DNA from: Pelodictyon luteolum
GTDB lineage: Bacteria > Bacteroidota > Chlorobiia > Chlorobiales > Chlorobiaceae
Direction: 5' to 3'
Length of the DNA: 42,471 bases
NCBI GenBank assembly: GCA_020721225.1
Contig: DYNE01000019.1
Location: forward strand, 1 to 42,471
Shown in pieces: positions 19,449-28,691 of this stretch. Every line of letters starts with the position of its first letter. Position 1 is the first letter of the stretch. Position numbers and translations under genes: made by a program. Under the pieces are notes generated by a model. That model was given only the letters and a program-made list of their open reading frames with translations, searched no databases and was not told the origin of the DNA.

Positions 19449-20705
19449 TTATACGGATCTTGTTTGTCCCTCGCCCTCGATGACCCACTTGTAACTGGTC
19501 AGCTCTTTGAGAGCCATAGGGCCTCTCGCATGCAGTTTCTGCGTGCTTATACCGATCTCTGCGCCAAGTCCGAACTGCGCTCCGTCGGTAAAGGCCGTAG
19601 AGGTGTTGGCATAGACCACCGCAGCATCGACGCGCTTGAGGAACTCCGCTTTCGCTGCCGGATCATTGGTGATAATTGCTTCGCTGTGCCGCGAGCTGTA
19701 CTCTGCAATATGGTCGAGAGCTTCCTCAATGGATGAGACTGTTTTTACGGAGAGTTTCAGTGAGAGAAATTCAGTGCCGAAATGTTCAGGTCGGGCTCTT
19801 TCAAGAAGAGTTTTCGGATAGGTGCCCTGCAGCTTTGCATAGGCAGCCTCATCGGCATAAATAACGACTTCTTTCTCCTGAAGGGGAGCGGTGATTTGAG
19901 GCAGGTCGTCAAGCTTTGCGGCATGAACCAGCAGGGTGTCAAGTGCATTACAGACGCTCGGTCTTCGGGTTTTGGCATTGAAGACAACTTTTGCGGCTAT
20001 GCCGGTATCGGCAGTTTTGTCGATGTAGGTATGCACGATGCCTGCACCGGTTTCTATAACCGGGACTTTAGCGTTCTGGCGGACAAAATCGATCAGTTTC
20101 TGACTACCTCTGGGAATGATCATATCGATGGAATCGACGGCATTCAGCATGATTCCTGCAGCTTCCCGTTCGGAAGGCAGCAGGGAGAGGGTGTTATCGT
20201 TGATGCCATTGCGTCGCAGAACGGTTTTGATGCATTCGACGATTGCCGTGTTGGATTCATGCGCGTCGCTGCCTCCTTTCAGAACAGTTGCATTGCCGGA
20301 TTTCAGACAGAGTGCAAATACGTCGAAGGTTACATTCGGCCGCGCTTCGTAGATAATACCGATTACTCCGATCGGCACGGTAATTTTTTTCAGTTCGAGA
20401 CCGTTCGGAAGTCTCCGTTGCTCAAGCACGATATCGAGAGGTGAGGGGAGGGCCGCGACGTTGCGGATATCTCCTGCTATGATCTCAAGGCGCTTTTCAT
20501 CAAGAAGCAACCGGTCAAACATGGGATCGGCGGGATCCATTCGATCGAGGTCTCTGCGATTGGCTTCAAGTATCGAAGAGGAACAGTCCGGTATCGTTTC
20601 GGCGAGGTCGATGAGTATCGAGTTGATGGTCTGCTCCCCGATCATCACCAGTTCTCGGCTTGCCTGGCGAACGGCCTTGAATGTATTTCTGATAATCTCC
20701 TGCAT
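19449..20705 (-). CDS. proA: Gamma-glutamyl phosphate reductase
   Basis: Second step of proline synthesis: NADPH-dependent reduction of gamma-glutamyl phosphate to glutamate-5-semialdehyde. The 418 residues are the normal length. Aldehyde dehydrogenase-fold motifs are visible: [16 protein letters not shown] (111-126), [11 protein letters not shown] (142-152), the catalytic Cys252 in [15 protein letters not shown], and the C-terminal [25 protein letters not shown]. It follows proB by 37 bp and precedes lolD by 4 bp, making a proB-proA-lolD-MFS run on the minus strand. Confidence 0.97.
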   Translation of the reverse strand: MQEIIRNTFKAVRQASRELVMIGEQTINSILIDLAETIPDCSSSILEANRRDLDRMDPADPMFDRLLLDEKRLEIIAGDIRNVAALPSPLDIVLEQRRLPNGLELKKITVPIGVIGIIYEARPNVTFDVFALCLKSGNATVLKGGSDAHESNTAIVECIKTVLRRNGINDNTLSLLPSEREAAGIMLNAVDSIDMIIPRGSQKLIDFVRQNAKVPVIETGAGIVHTYIDKTADTGIAAKVVFNAKTRRPSVCNALDTLLVHAAKLDDLPQITAPLQEKEVVIYADEAAYAKLQGTYPKTLLERARPEHFGTEFLSLKLSVKTVSSIEEALDHIAEYSSRHSEAIITNDPAAKAEFLKRVDAAVVYANTSTAFTDGAQFGLGAEIGISTQKLHARGPMALKELTSYKWVIEGEGQTRSV

Positions 20706-20742
20706 ATTTTTTCGTTAACAGCGGAAGAGTGGAATGAATAAA

Positions 20743-21822
20743 TTACTGAATAATATAGAGATAGTCATAATGGATCAACGGTTTCTGTCCTTTCTGTCCC
20801 TTCAGTGTACGGATTTTTTCCGCACTGTAGCCTGCCATGCCGTATCCGACCACGACTCCATCCGTTGAACAGATTTTTATGATATCTCCTTTCATGAAAG
20901 TCCCTTCAACCGATTCAACGCCGACAGGCAGAAGGCTGTTGGCCGTTTCGCTGCAAGTCAGGGCAAGCCGGGCGCCTTCATTGATGACAACTGCTCCTTT
21001 TTCCATGCCTTCGGTATGTGCTATCCAGAGTTTTGGCCCGGAGATCGACTTCTTTTCAGGGAGGAAGGTCGTTCCGGGATGTTCTCCATTGAGAATCGAG
21101 AGCAGAATGCCGGGCGTTTTACCGTTTGCGATATGGACGGTTATGCCGAGACGCGACAGCTTCTGGGCAATATGGCATTTTGTCAGCATGCCGCCCCTGC
21201 CGAACTCTGATTTTCCCGGATTGATATACTGATGAAAATGCTTTGTCGAGGCTGGAATTTGCCTGATGATTTCACCTTTTCCTGTTTTGAAGTCGAAAAG
21301 CCCGTCAACATGGGAGAGAATGATATAGCCATCCACATGCATCATCGAAGCAATCAGTCCCGAAAGTTCGTCATTATCGGTAAACATAAGTTCCGTGACC
21401 GATACGGCATCATTTTCGTTGACTACGGGAATGATTTTCTGCTGTAAAAGGGATTCAAAACAGGTTCTCATATTGAGGTAGTGCAGCCGGTCACGGAAAT
21501 CGCCTTTGGTGACGAGAATCTGTGCGGTTACAAGACCATGAGCCGCAAAAAAATCGGTATAGATATTGATCAGCTTGATTTGCCCGGTTGCGGCCAGCAC
21601 CTGGCGCGTTGCTACCGGCGACAGATTATCCGTCAGATTGACGATGGAACGTCCGGCTCCAACGGCTCCTGAAGAGACCAGAATGATCTGGACGCCCTGA
21701 TCGTGCAATGTCGCTATCTGGGCAGTCAATTTTTCCAGAATATCAAGATCGATACGGCCCTCTTTATCGGTGATGACGTTGGTGCCGACTTTGATGACTA
21801 CGTTGCTGTAAAGATGGTTCAT
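20743..21822 (-). CDS. proB: Glutamate 5-kinase
   Basis: First committed step of proline synthesis, phosphorylating the gamma-carboxyl of glutamate, normally feedback-inhibited by proline. The 359-residue protein has an amino-acid-kinase domain in the first 255 residues (VVIKVGTNVIT, ILVSSGAVGAGR, VVNENDAVSV, FTDNDELSGLIA, GRGGMLTK) and a C-terminal PUA domain (about 275-350). The PUA domain is standard in the E. coli-type enzyme. It is the first gene of the proBA unit. The 349-bp gap to the divergent antiporter gene is described in separate entries. Confidence 0.97.
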   Translation of the reverse strand: MNHLYSNVVIKVGTNVITDKEGRIDLDILEKLTAQIATLHDQGVQIILVSSGAVGAGRSIVNLTDNLSPVATRQVLAATGQIKLINIYTDFFAAHGLVTAQILVTKGDFRDRLHYLNMRTCFESLLQQKIIPVVNENDAVSVTELMFTDNDELSGLIASMMHVDGYIILSHVDGLFDFKTGKGEIIRQIPASTKHFHQYINPGKSEFGRGGMLTKCHIAQKLSRLGITVHIANGKTPGILLSILNGEHPGTTFLPEKKSISGPKLWIAHTEGMEKGAVVINEGARLALTCSETANSLLPVGVESVEGTFMKGDIIKICSTDGVVVGYGMAGYSAEKIRTLKGQKGQKPLIHYDYLYIIQ

Positions 21823-22021
21823 TCAGTAGATGCAGTGAAGAGTTCCTGTCAGGTAATATCCGGCGCTTCTGTGCCGATAATAACGAAAATCGGGAAAAAA
21901 TCCTTCATGCCTTGCCCGTCAGCATGGCTTTGCTGTGATTAGGACGATCAATTCCGGCAGTTACCTTTAATTTATTGAAAAAAGCTGTCGCAGAGTCATT
22001 TCTCTTATGAAAATTCTGCAC

Positions 22022-22052
22022 CCGGAACCCGCGTTCAGGGATTCCGGTTTTT
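22022..22052 (+). terminator. Terminator-like hairpin in the antiporter leader
   Basis: CCGGAACCC (22022-22030) pairs with GGGATTCCGG (22038-22047, one bulged A) and is followed by TTTTT. It points in the plus direction, but no plus-strand gene precedes it; the upstream DNA is only the proB promoter side. It therefore either ends an unseen short transcript or acts as a leader attenuator for the antiporter 120 bp downstream. Confidence 0.55.
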
Positions 22053-22060
22053 CTTGAGAC

Positions 22061-22078
22061 CAAGATATACCTATCTTG
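22061..22078. promoter_or_regulatory. Operator-like perfect dyad in antiporter leader
   Basis: CAAGATA-TACC-TATCTTG is a perfect 7-bp inverted repeat with a four-base centre, 94 bp before the antiporter ATG. It could be a regulator site or the stem of a small RNA hairpin. No matching copy was noticed elsewhere in the window. Confidence 0.4.
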
Positions 22079-22093
22079 TCATAAATATATGAA

Positions 22094-22133
22094 GTAAAGG
22101 GTACTGCCGATAAAGGGCGTTCAGTACCTTTAC
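22094..22133 (+). promoter_or_regulatory. Stem-loop in the antiporter 5' region
   Basis: GTAAAGGGTACTG (22094-22106) pairs with CAGTACCTTTAC (22122-22133) over 12 bp with one bulged G and a 15-base loop. No U-tract follows, so it is more likely a structured leader element or a protein site than a terminator. It lies 38 bp before the start codon. I do not recognise a known riboswitch class. Confidence 0.4.
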
Positions 22134-22171
22134 CCAATCATGACAATCATAACCTCCAGAGAGCTGAAGCT

Positions 22172-24370
22172 ATGTTTTTAAACGGCCTAACGGAGATTAC
22201 ACTGCCTCTGAAGAATCCGGTTCTGCAGTTTTCGCTTATTCTTTTCATTATTCTTTTTGTACCGTTTTTTCTCAAACGACTGAGAATCCCGAGTCTTATC
22301 AGCCTTATCATTGCCGGAGCGGTAGCCGGACCTCACGGTTTGAACCTGATGCTTCGCGACAGCAGCATTATTCTTTTTGGTACGGTCGGATTGCTTTACA
22401 TCATGTTTCTTGCGGGTCTTGAGATCGATGTTGCCGATTTCAAGAAAAACAGCGGCAAGAGCATCCTGTTCGGTCTCTACACCTTTCTTATTTCTCAATT
22501 GCTTGGCTTTTTTGTGGCCTTGTATGTGCTTGGTTTTTCATTGCTCTCTTCGGTGCTTATCGGTAGTATTTTCGCTTCTCATACCCTGATCGTCTATCCT
22601 GTTGTCAGCCGGCTTGGTATTGCCAAAGATAAAGCGGTCAATATCGCCGTTGGCGGAACCATGATTACCGATACTCTGGCTCTTCTTGTGCTTGCCGTTG
22701 TTGCCGGAAGTTCGAGCGGTGAATTGACAGGCGCGTTCTGGATTAGGCTGCTTATCGGAATAACCATATTCAGCCTTATTGTGCTGTTGCTGTTTCCCTT
22801 TATCGCCAGATGGTTTTTCAAGCGCTTTGACGACAGCGTCCTGCAATATCTGTTTGTTCTGGGCATGGTTTTTTTTGCCGCGTTTCTTGCCGAAGTTGCC
22901 GGAGTTGAAGCCATTATCGGAGCTTTTCTCGGAGGACTCTCCCTCAACCGGCTCATACCGCACACCTCAGCCCTCATGAACAGGATCCGGTTTGCCGGAG
23001 ATGCGATTTTCATTCCTTTTTTTCTTATCGGTGTTGGTATGCTGATCGACTTTCGGGCATTTTTCAAGGATGCCGAAACAATCAAGGTGGCTTTGGTCAT
23101 AACGGTTGCCGCCACTGTAGCGAAATATTTTTCTGCATGGATCACCCAGAAAATTTATGGTTTTTCCCTTGATCAGAGACGGTTGATTTTTGGTCTCATC
23201 AGCGCTCATGCCGCCGTAGCCCTTGCAACGGTTCTGATCGGTTACAACAGCATCATCGGTTATACGCTTGATGGCGATCCGGTAAGGCTACTTGATAAAA
23301 GCGTGTTGAATGGGACGATTCTGTTTATTCTTGTGACCTGCACACTGGCCTCGATTGTCGGAGAGAAAGGCGCGCAGAATATCGCGTTCGCCGAACTTGC
23401 CGATGAGGCCTCGTCTCCGGACGTTCATGCTGCTCCCGAAAGAATTCTGATTCCAATGAATGATGTGAAAACGGTCGTTGAACTTGTCAATCTCGGCATA
23501 ACCATTAAATCGCCGAAAAATCGCGACGGACTTTTTGCCCTTCATGTTGCCGATAGTACAAATCCAGGCGGTGCAGTTGAAAAGCATGCGGAAAAACTTC
23601 TTGAAAAAGCTGTTATTACCGCTGCTTCAACCGATAACGATCTGACCGGAGTGTTTCGGTATGACACCAGCGTAGCCAATGGTATTGCCGGAGTTGCCCG
23701 GGAGCAGCGGGTGACTGATATTATTCTGGGTCTCCATCACAAGAGCAGCCTTGCCGATTCGTTTCTTGGAGGTTTATCGGAAATGCTGCTGGCTACCTGT
23801 AATGGCACGATTTTCATCTACAAGCCGGTTCAGCCGCTTGCAACCATCAAGCGTACCATAGCGGTTATTCCGGAGGGGGCGGAGAGTGAAGAGGGTTTCA
23901 TGTTCTGGAAAGACCGACTTTCGAACATGATTAATAATAGCTCTTCGAAACTGATTTTCTATGCTTCGAAGCAGACTCTGGGTTACCTTAAAGAGTACCA
24001 CTCGGCGAGTTTTCCCAATGCGGAGTACAAGATATTCAGAACTCTCGATGATTTTTCAGGCCTTGCCAAGGAGGTGCGCAGTGATGATAATATCGTTGTA
24101 GTGATGAGCCGGAGGAATTATCGCTCCTGGCATTCGCGAATGGCAAAGATTCCTGCGTATCTCGGCAGGTATTTCGGCAGGAACAGTTTTATTTTAATCT
24201 ATCCGGTTCAGAGCGGAGGGGTGGATGAGTCCATTGCTTTTTCGGAGAGCAGGATCCCGGGAGGCATTCAGTTTTCTATGGTGCCGCTGCGTACGCAGGT
24301 AGAATCCATACTGAAAAGAGTTGCGTTCAAAAGAATTTCGCGGCGTCGCAACCGTAAGGATCAGGAGTAG
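22172..24370 (+). CDS. CPA2-type cation/proton antiporter with C-terminal Usp-like domains
   Basis: Membrane antiporter of 732 residues exchanging Na+ or K+ for protons. Residues about 12-400 form the Na_H_Exchanger domain, with roughly 12 membrane segments; LIIAGAVAGPHGLNLM, LMFLAGLEIDVADFKK, DTLALLVLAVVAGSS and FIPFFLIGVGMLIDFRAFF are typical. The soluble C-terminal third has two universal-stress-protein-like regions (about 425-550, RILIPMNDVKTVVELVNLG; about 570-700, TIAVIPEGAESEEGF) in place of the TrkA-N domain of KefB/KefC. That layout is known in cyanobacterial and Bacteroidetes/Chlorobi antiporters. Ion specificity is not readable. It has a long structured leader and ends 13 bp from the convergent Fur-family gene. 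Confidence 0.88.
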   Translation: MFLNGLTEITLPLKNPVLQFSLILFIILFVPFFLKRLRIPSLISLIIAGAVAGPHGLNLMLRDSSIILFGTVGLLYIMFLAGLEIDVADFKKNSGKSILFGLYTFLISQLLGFFVALYVLGFSLLSSVLIGSIFASHTLIVYPVVSRLGIAKDKAVNIAVGGTMITDTLALLVLAVVAGSSSGELTGAFWIRLLIGITIFSLIVLLLFPFIARWFFKRFDDSVLQYLFVLGMVFFAAFLAEVAGVEAIIGAFLGGLSLNRLIPHTSALMNRIRFAGDAIFIPFFLIGVGMLIDFRAFFKDAETIKVALVITVAATVAKYFSAWITQKIYGFSLDQRRLIFGLISAHAAVALATVLIGYNSIIGYTLDGDPVRLLDKSVLNGTILFILVTCTLASIVGEKGAQNIAFAELADEASSPDVHAAPERILIPMNDVKTVVELVNLGITIKSPKNRDGLFALHVADSTNPGGAVEKHAEKLLEKAVITAASTDNDLTGVFRYDTSVANGIAGVAREQRVTDIILGLHHKSSLADSFLGGLSEMLLATCNGTIFIYKPVQPLATIKRTIAVIPEGAESEEGFMFWKDRLSNMINNSSSKLIFYASKQTLGYLKEYHSASFPNAEYKIFRTLDDFSGLAKEVRSDDNIVVVMSRRNYRSWHSRMAKIPAYLGRYFGRNSFILIYPVQSGGVDESIAFSESRIPGGIQFSMVPLRTQVESILKRVAFKRISRRRNRKDQE

Positions 24371-24383
24371 TTGGTTGCAGTTT

Positions 24384-24887
24384 CTATTCACTCTGATGAT
24401 TTTCTTTCCCGCACTCTTTGCCATCGTCAATGCACTTGCCGAAAACCTGAAGGCTGAAACTTCCAAGCTTGAAACCGTTCGCTTCACAAAGCTTTTCAAG
24501 CAGCGTAGCCAGTTCGTTGCTGGTTACCTCAACCACTTTTCCGCATTGCTCGCAGATAATGTGCAGGTGATTGGCTACTCCGTGTGCTTTTTCGTAATGG
24601 GTATGTTTGTGGCCCAGGTCTATTTTTGTAACCAGATGGCATTTAAAGAGCAGATCGAGCGTATGGTAAACGGTTGCCCGTGATATGCTCAATCCTTTTC
24701 TTTTCAGCCGGACAAATATTTCATCGGCATCGAGATGGTTGCCGGCCTTGTAGATTTCCCGGAGGACAATAATTCGTTCGGTTGTGCAGCGCATGGCGTT
24801 TTCTTTCATATACGCCTTGAAGAGCTCTTCGGCTTGCACGAGTTTCTCGTTATTTTCCTTTCTGTTCTGTGATGGTTGTCGTGTCAT
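24384..24887 (-). CDS. Fur-family transcriptional regulator (Fur/PerR)
   Basis: Metal-dependent repressor of 167 residues from the ATG at 24887; a TTG at 24926 would add 13 residues. The N-terminal winged helix is seen in MRCTTERIIVLREIYKAGNHLDADEIFVRLKRKGLSISRATVYHTLDLL (recognition helix SRATVYHTLDLL). The dimerisation domain has the metal ligands in GHKHTHYEKAHGVANHLHIICEQCGKVVE, including the structural CxxC, and a second Cys pair near the C-terminus (KCIDDGKEC). Whether it senses iron, peroxide or zinc cannot be told from sequence alone. A perfect TACAAA-T-TTTGTA dyad lies about 115 bp upstream and may be an autoregulatory site. Confidence 0.9.
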   Translation of the reverse strand: MTRQPSQNRKENNEKLVQAEELFKAYMKENAMRCTTERIIVLREIYKAGNHLDADEIFVRLKRKGLSISRATVYHTLDLLFKCHLVTKIDLGHKHTHYEKAHGVANHLHIICEQCGKVVEVTSNELATLLEKLCEANGFKLGSFSLQVFGKCIDDGKECGKENHQSE

Positions 24888-25001
24888 TGAATTTGACCGT
24901 GTAGCAATTATGTAAAAAACCTCCAACGTCCTCAGCTTCCGGCGTGATGCGAATTATGGAATGGTACTGGCAAAAAGCAATGTGTACTTTTTGAATAAAT
25001 T

Positions 25002-25014
25002 TACAAATTTTGTA
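25002..25014. promoter_or_regulatory. Perfect dyad between fur-like gene and def
   Basis: TACAAATTTTGTA is a perfect 6-1-6 inverted repeat in an AT-rich part of the 311-bp gap between the divergent Fur-family and def genes. Its place fits an operator for the Fur-family gene. It only loosely resembles known Fur or PerR boxes. Nothing else stands out in this gap. Confidence 0.35.
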
Positions 25015-25198
25015 TTGAATGTCAGCATTCGCTTATCGGCAGGACGACAAATTGGCAGAACGGGGTCTGCGGCAACTTTTTGTTTTTCCTGAAGGTTCGT
25101 TGGAGAGTGTATTGATTTTTATAGCAACAGGGCCGCTTTTTTTTCAACAGGAGCCATTTCATTGACAGGTCCATTCCAATATTTCTTGATGACAGATT

Positions 25199-25756
25199 AT
25201 GATAGTGCCGATCAATATATACAGCGACGATGTACTTCGTCAGCAGGCGCTCCCGCTGGAGGGCGTTGACAAAGAGGTTGAAGAGCTGCTGGGCAATATG
25301 TTTGAAACCATGTACAGTGCTCCGGGAATCGGACTTGCCGCTCCCCAGGTTGGTCGCTCGCTGCGTTTGCTTGTACTCGATATATCCTGTATGAGGGAGT
25401 ATGCGAATGTAAAGCCGATGGTGGTGATCAATCCTGAAATCGTTGCAGTTAAAGGGTACCGGTCGATGGAGGAGGGCTGCCTCAGCCTGCCTGGTCTGCA
25501 GGGTGATGTCGTCCGCCCCTCTTCAATCAGCATGAAATACAGGGATGAACATTTCGAAGGGCAAAGCGCCGAGTTCTCAGGGCTTCTTGCCAGGGTACTC
25601 CAGCATGAAATCGATCATCTCGATGGACGTCTTTTTGTTGACAGGCTTCAGAAAAAAGAGAGGAGAAAAGTTCAGAAAGAGCTGGACGCGCTGGCATCGG
25701 GCCGGTTTATAGCGTCATATCCGGTCGTTGTGCCTGCGACGGCAAATAATACGTAA
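25199..25756 (+). CDS. def: Peptide deformylase
   Basis: Metalloenzyme that removes the formyl group from the N-terminal methionine of new proteins. The 185-residue protein shows the three family motifs: GIGLAAPQVG (43-52), EEGCLS (91-96) with metal ligand Cys94, and QHEIDHLDG (135-143) with ligands His136 and His140 and catalytic Glu137. The adjacent fmt, 53 bp downstream, adds the formyl group that Def removes; def-fmt is a widely conserved pair. Confidence 0.97.
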   Translation: MIVPINIYSDDVLRQQALPLEGVDKEVEELLGNMFETMYSAPGIGLAAPQVGRSLRLLVLDISCMREYANVKPMVVINPEIVAVKGYRSMEEGCLSLPGLQGDVVRPSSISMKYRDEHFEGQSAEFSGLLARVLQHEIDHLDGRLFVDRLQKKERRKVQKELDALASGRFIASYPVVVPATANNT

Positions 25757-25809
25757 TTGTTTTATTACCGCTTGAAGTTTCAGATCATCATTATTATCCT
25801 TTACTGTTC

Positions 25810-26766
25810 ATGAGAATTGTTTTTATGGGAACTCCTGATTTCGCCGTTCCCTCCCTGCAGCGGATTGCATCCGAGAATCATGAGTTTGAAATAGTGCTTG
25901 TCGTCACCGGACGGGATAAACCGCGCAGAAAAAAAAACGCTCTTCCTGAACCGACGCCGGTCAAACAACATGCGCTGGAACTCGGGCTTCCGGTTTATGA
26001 GACCGATGATCCATCATCTGACGAATTTGTCGCCGTCGTTTCGGCCAGCCGGCCTGATGTGATCGTTGTCGCAGCTTTCCGCATTCTCCCGCCTGCAGTC
26101 TACTCGCTAGCCCGTCTCGGAGCGTTCAACCTTCACGCATCGCTTCTTCCCGCTTACAGAGGAGCAGCTCCGATCAACTGGGCCATAATCAGGGGAGAAA
26201 AGATAACGGGTGTGACCACTTTTTTTCTTCAGGAGAAGGTAGATACCGGCAGCATGATCCTGACGGAGGCCGTGACGATCTCTGAAGATGACAATGCTAC
26301 CCTGCTTGCCGATAAGCTTTCAATGACCGGAGCGACTCTGGTGGTTGAGACGCTTCGCCTGATCGATGCAGGAACCGTGTCCGTAAAGAGACAGGACGAT
26401 CGCCTTGCCTCAAAAGCGCCGAAACTGACGAAAGAGAATACCCGTATCCGCTGGAACAGCAGATCTGCAGAGCTATGCAATTTCATCAGGGGGCTGGCCA
26501 TGAAGCCTGCAGCATGGACGACGATGGACGGAAAAAATCTGAAAGTATACAAGGCGTTTCCAGTTGACAGCCAGATCTCTTTGCCTGAACGGGACAGTGA
26601 ACCCGGATCGGTTTATATCGATGATTCCGGACTGCTGGTCAGAACTGCGGATGGCTGGATTGCACTGCATCAGCTTCAGCTCGAAGGGAAAAAAAATATG
26701 GAGGTGCAGGAGTTTCTAAGGGGGTTCCGTTATGAAGATCGCGAACGACCGATCCGCCTCTTATGA
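25810..26766 (+). CDS. fmt: Methionyl-tRNA formyltransferase
   Basis: Transfers a formyl group from 10-formyl-THF to Met-tRNA-fMet for translation initiation. The 318-residue protein has the N-terminal formyltransferase fold with FMGTPDFAVPSL (5-16), the catalytic Asn107 and His109 in FNLHASLLPAYRGAAPINWAI, and the conserved Asp in EKVDTGSM. The C-terminal OB-like tRNA-binding domain begins near residue 210 (TRIRWNSRSAELCNFIRGL). It is downstream of def, and lepA follows after 72 bp. Confidence 0.97.
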   Translation: MRIVFMGTPDFAVPSLQRIASENHEFEIVLVVTGRDKPRRKKNALPEPTPVKQHALELGLPVYETDDPSSDEFVAVVSASRPDVIVVAAFRILPPAVYSLARLGAFNLHASLLPAYRGAAPINWAIIRGEKITGVTTFFLQEKVDTGSMILTEAVTISEDDNATLLADKLSMTGATLVVETLRLIDAGTVSVKRQDDRLASKAPKLTKENTRIRWNSRSAELCNFIRGLAMKPAAWTTMDGKNLKVYKAFPVDSQISLPERDSEPGSVYIDDSGLLVRTADGWIALHQLQLEGKKNMEVQEFLRGFRYEDRERPIRLL

Positions 26767-26838
26767 ATTCCATGCCTTCGGTATTTTTCATTATATTCCT
26801 CACCTTGAACCAGTTATACGAAACAAAAGATTTTTTTT

Positions 26839-28656
26839 ATGGCCCTGCCTTCCCAGGAAGTGAGCCGCACGCGCAACTTCTGCATTATCGCTCATATCGA
26901 TCACGGTAAATCAACCCTTGCCGACAGACTTCTTGAGGTAACCCATACTCTTGACCGTACCCAGATGAACTCGGCACAGGTTCTTGACGACATGGATCTT
27001 GAAAAGGAGAGGGGCATTACCATTAAAAGTCATGCTGTCCAGATGAAATTCAAGGCGGATGACGGTCAGGAGTATATTCTGAATCTTATCGATACTCCTG
27101 GTCATGTGGATTTCAGTTACGAGGTTTCCCGTTCACTTGCCGCCTGTGAAGGAGCCCTGCTTATTGTCGATGCTACTCAGGGAGTCGAAGCGCAGACCAT
27201 TGCCAATCTCTATCTTGCCCTCGAAGCCGGACTTGAAATCATTCCGGTGATGAATAAAATCGATCTGCCCTCTTCCGATGTTGAAGGGGTCGCTTCCCAG
27301 ATTATCGATCTTATCGGTGTCGAGCGGGATGAAATCCTGCAGGTTTCAGCCAAGGCCGGCACAGGAATCGATAAACTCATGGATGCCATCATCGCGAGGA
27401 TTCCTTCACCGAGGGATAACAAACATCTTCCCTTGAGAGCCCTGATTTTTGATTCGGTTTTCGATCCCTATCGCGGAGCCGTGGTCTATCTGAGAATTGT
27501 CGACGGAGTTCTCAACAAGGGAGACCGAGTTCGCTTTTTCGCCAATGACCACATCTATACCGCTGATGAGATCGGGACGATGAGCCTGAAGCGTCAGCCC
27601 AAAGAGACGCTTGCTTCAGGGAACGTGGGTTATCTGATCTGTTCCATCAAGGATGTCAAGGATGCCAAGGTAGGCGATACGGTTACCCATGCAGATACAC
27701 CGGCATCCGAACCGCTTTCCGGATACAAGGATGTCAAACCGATGGTTTACAGCGGTCTCTATCCTGTAAATTCAAATGAGTTCGAGGATCTGAGGGAGTC
27801 GCTCGAAAAGCTCTCGCTTAACGACGCTTCGCTTGTTTATACTCCGGAGACCTCCGTCGCGCTTGGTTTCGGTTTCCGCTGCGGTTTTCTCGGCCTGCTC
27901 CATATGGAGATCATTCAGGAGCGCCTGGAGCGGGAGTACGGGGTAAACATCATTACGACGGTTCCAAACGTAGAGTACCGGGTTGTGCTTACCAATTCGG
28001 ATGTAATCGAGGTAGATAATCCGTCCAAAATGCCGGATACTACTAAAATAAAACATGTTGAAGAGCCTTATGTCAGCATGCAGATCATTACGCTTTCCGA
28101 GTATATCGGCAACATCATGAAGCTCGGCATGGAACGGCGGGGCGAATATAAAAATACCGATTATCTCGATAGTTCGCGGGTGATCATGCACTTTGAATTT
28201 CCACTTGGTGAGATTGTTTTTGATTTTCATGATAAACTCAAATCCATTTCCAAAGGGTATGCCTCGATGGACTACGAGTATATCGGTTATCGGGAATCAG
28301 ACCTTGTCAAGCTCGATGTGCTGCTCAACGGCGAACCGGTCGATGCGCTTTCGATCATCGTACATCGTTCGAAAGCCTATGAGTGGGGCCGTAAACTCTG
28401 CCAGAAACTGAAGGGTATCATTCCGAAACAGATGTATGAAGTTGCTATTCAGGCGGCAATCGGCAGCAGGGTTATTTCAAGGGAGACCATTTCAGCCATG
28501 CGCAAGAACGTTCTTGCCAAATGTTACGGTGGAGATATCAGCCGTAAACGAAAACTCCTGGAAAAGCAGAAGGAGGGCAAGAAGCGCATGAAGCAGGTCG
28601 GCAGGGTCGAGGTACCGCAGGAGGCTTTCCTTGCCATTCTCAACATCGATGAGTGA
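26839..28656 (+). CDS. lepA: Elongation factor 4 (LepA)
   Basis: Ribosome-associated GTPase linked to back-translocation and to ribosome assembly under stress. The 605 residues are normal. The G1 motif AHIDHGKST is at 18-26, the switch region has [11 protein letters not shown], then G3 DTPGHVDF and G4 NKIDLP. The EF-G-like domains II, III and V follow, and the LepA-specific C-terminal domain has [26 protein letters not shown]-type sequence (here starting [16 protein letters not shown]). The stop codon at 28654-28656 overlaps the first copy of a 37-bp repeat. Confidence 0.97.
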   Translation: MALPSQEVSRTRNFCIIAHIDHGKSTLADRLLEVTHTLDRTQMNSAQVLDDMDLEKERGITIKSHAVQMKFKADDGQEYILNLIDTPGHVDFSYEVSRSLAACEGALLIVDATQGVEAQTIANLYLALEAGLEIIPVMNKIDLPSSDVEGVASQIIDLIGVERDEILQVSAKAGTGIDKLMDAIIARIPSPRDNKHLPLRALIFDSVFDPYRGAVVYLRIVDGVLNKGDRVRFFANDHIYTADEIGTMSLKRQPKETLASGNVGYLICSIKDVKDAKVGDTVTHADTPASEPLSGYKDVKPMVYSGLYPVNSNEFEDLRESLEKLSLNDASLVYTPETSVALGFGFRCGFLGLLHMEIIQERLEREYGVNIITTVPNVEYRVVLTNSDVIEVDNPSKMPDTTKIKHVEEPYVSMQIITLSEYIGNIMKLGMERRGEYKNTDYLDSSRVIMHFEFPLGEIVFDFHDKLKSISKGYASMDYEYIGYRESDLVKLDVLLNGEPVDALSIIVHRSKAYEWGRKLCQKLKGIIPKQMYEVAIQAAIGSRVISRETISAMRKNVLAKCYGGDISRKRKLLEKQKEGKKRMKQVGRVEVPQEAFLAILNIDE

Positions 28657-28691
28657 AGATTGTGGGCCGTTAGCTGTGTGCGGTGGGCGGG
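28655..28691 (+). repeat. 37-bp direct repeat, copy 1
   Basis: Identical to 28944-28980. It begins within the lepA stop codon and contains the core GTGGGCCGTTAGCTGTGTGC. The similarity continues imperfectly beyond both copies (AGTC.GTA, then GGGGA.AGGAG.ATCGTTCGCGG), so the duplicated unit is probably about 90 bp. Confidence 0.9.
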
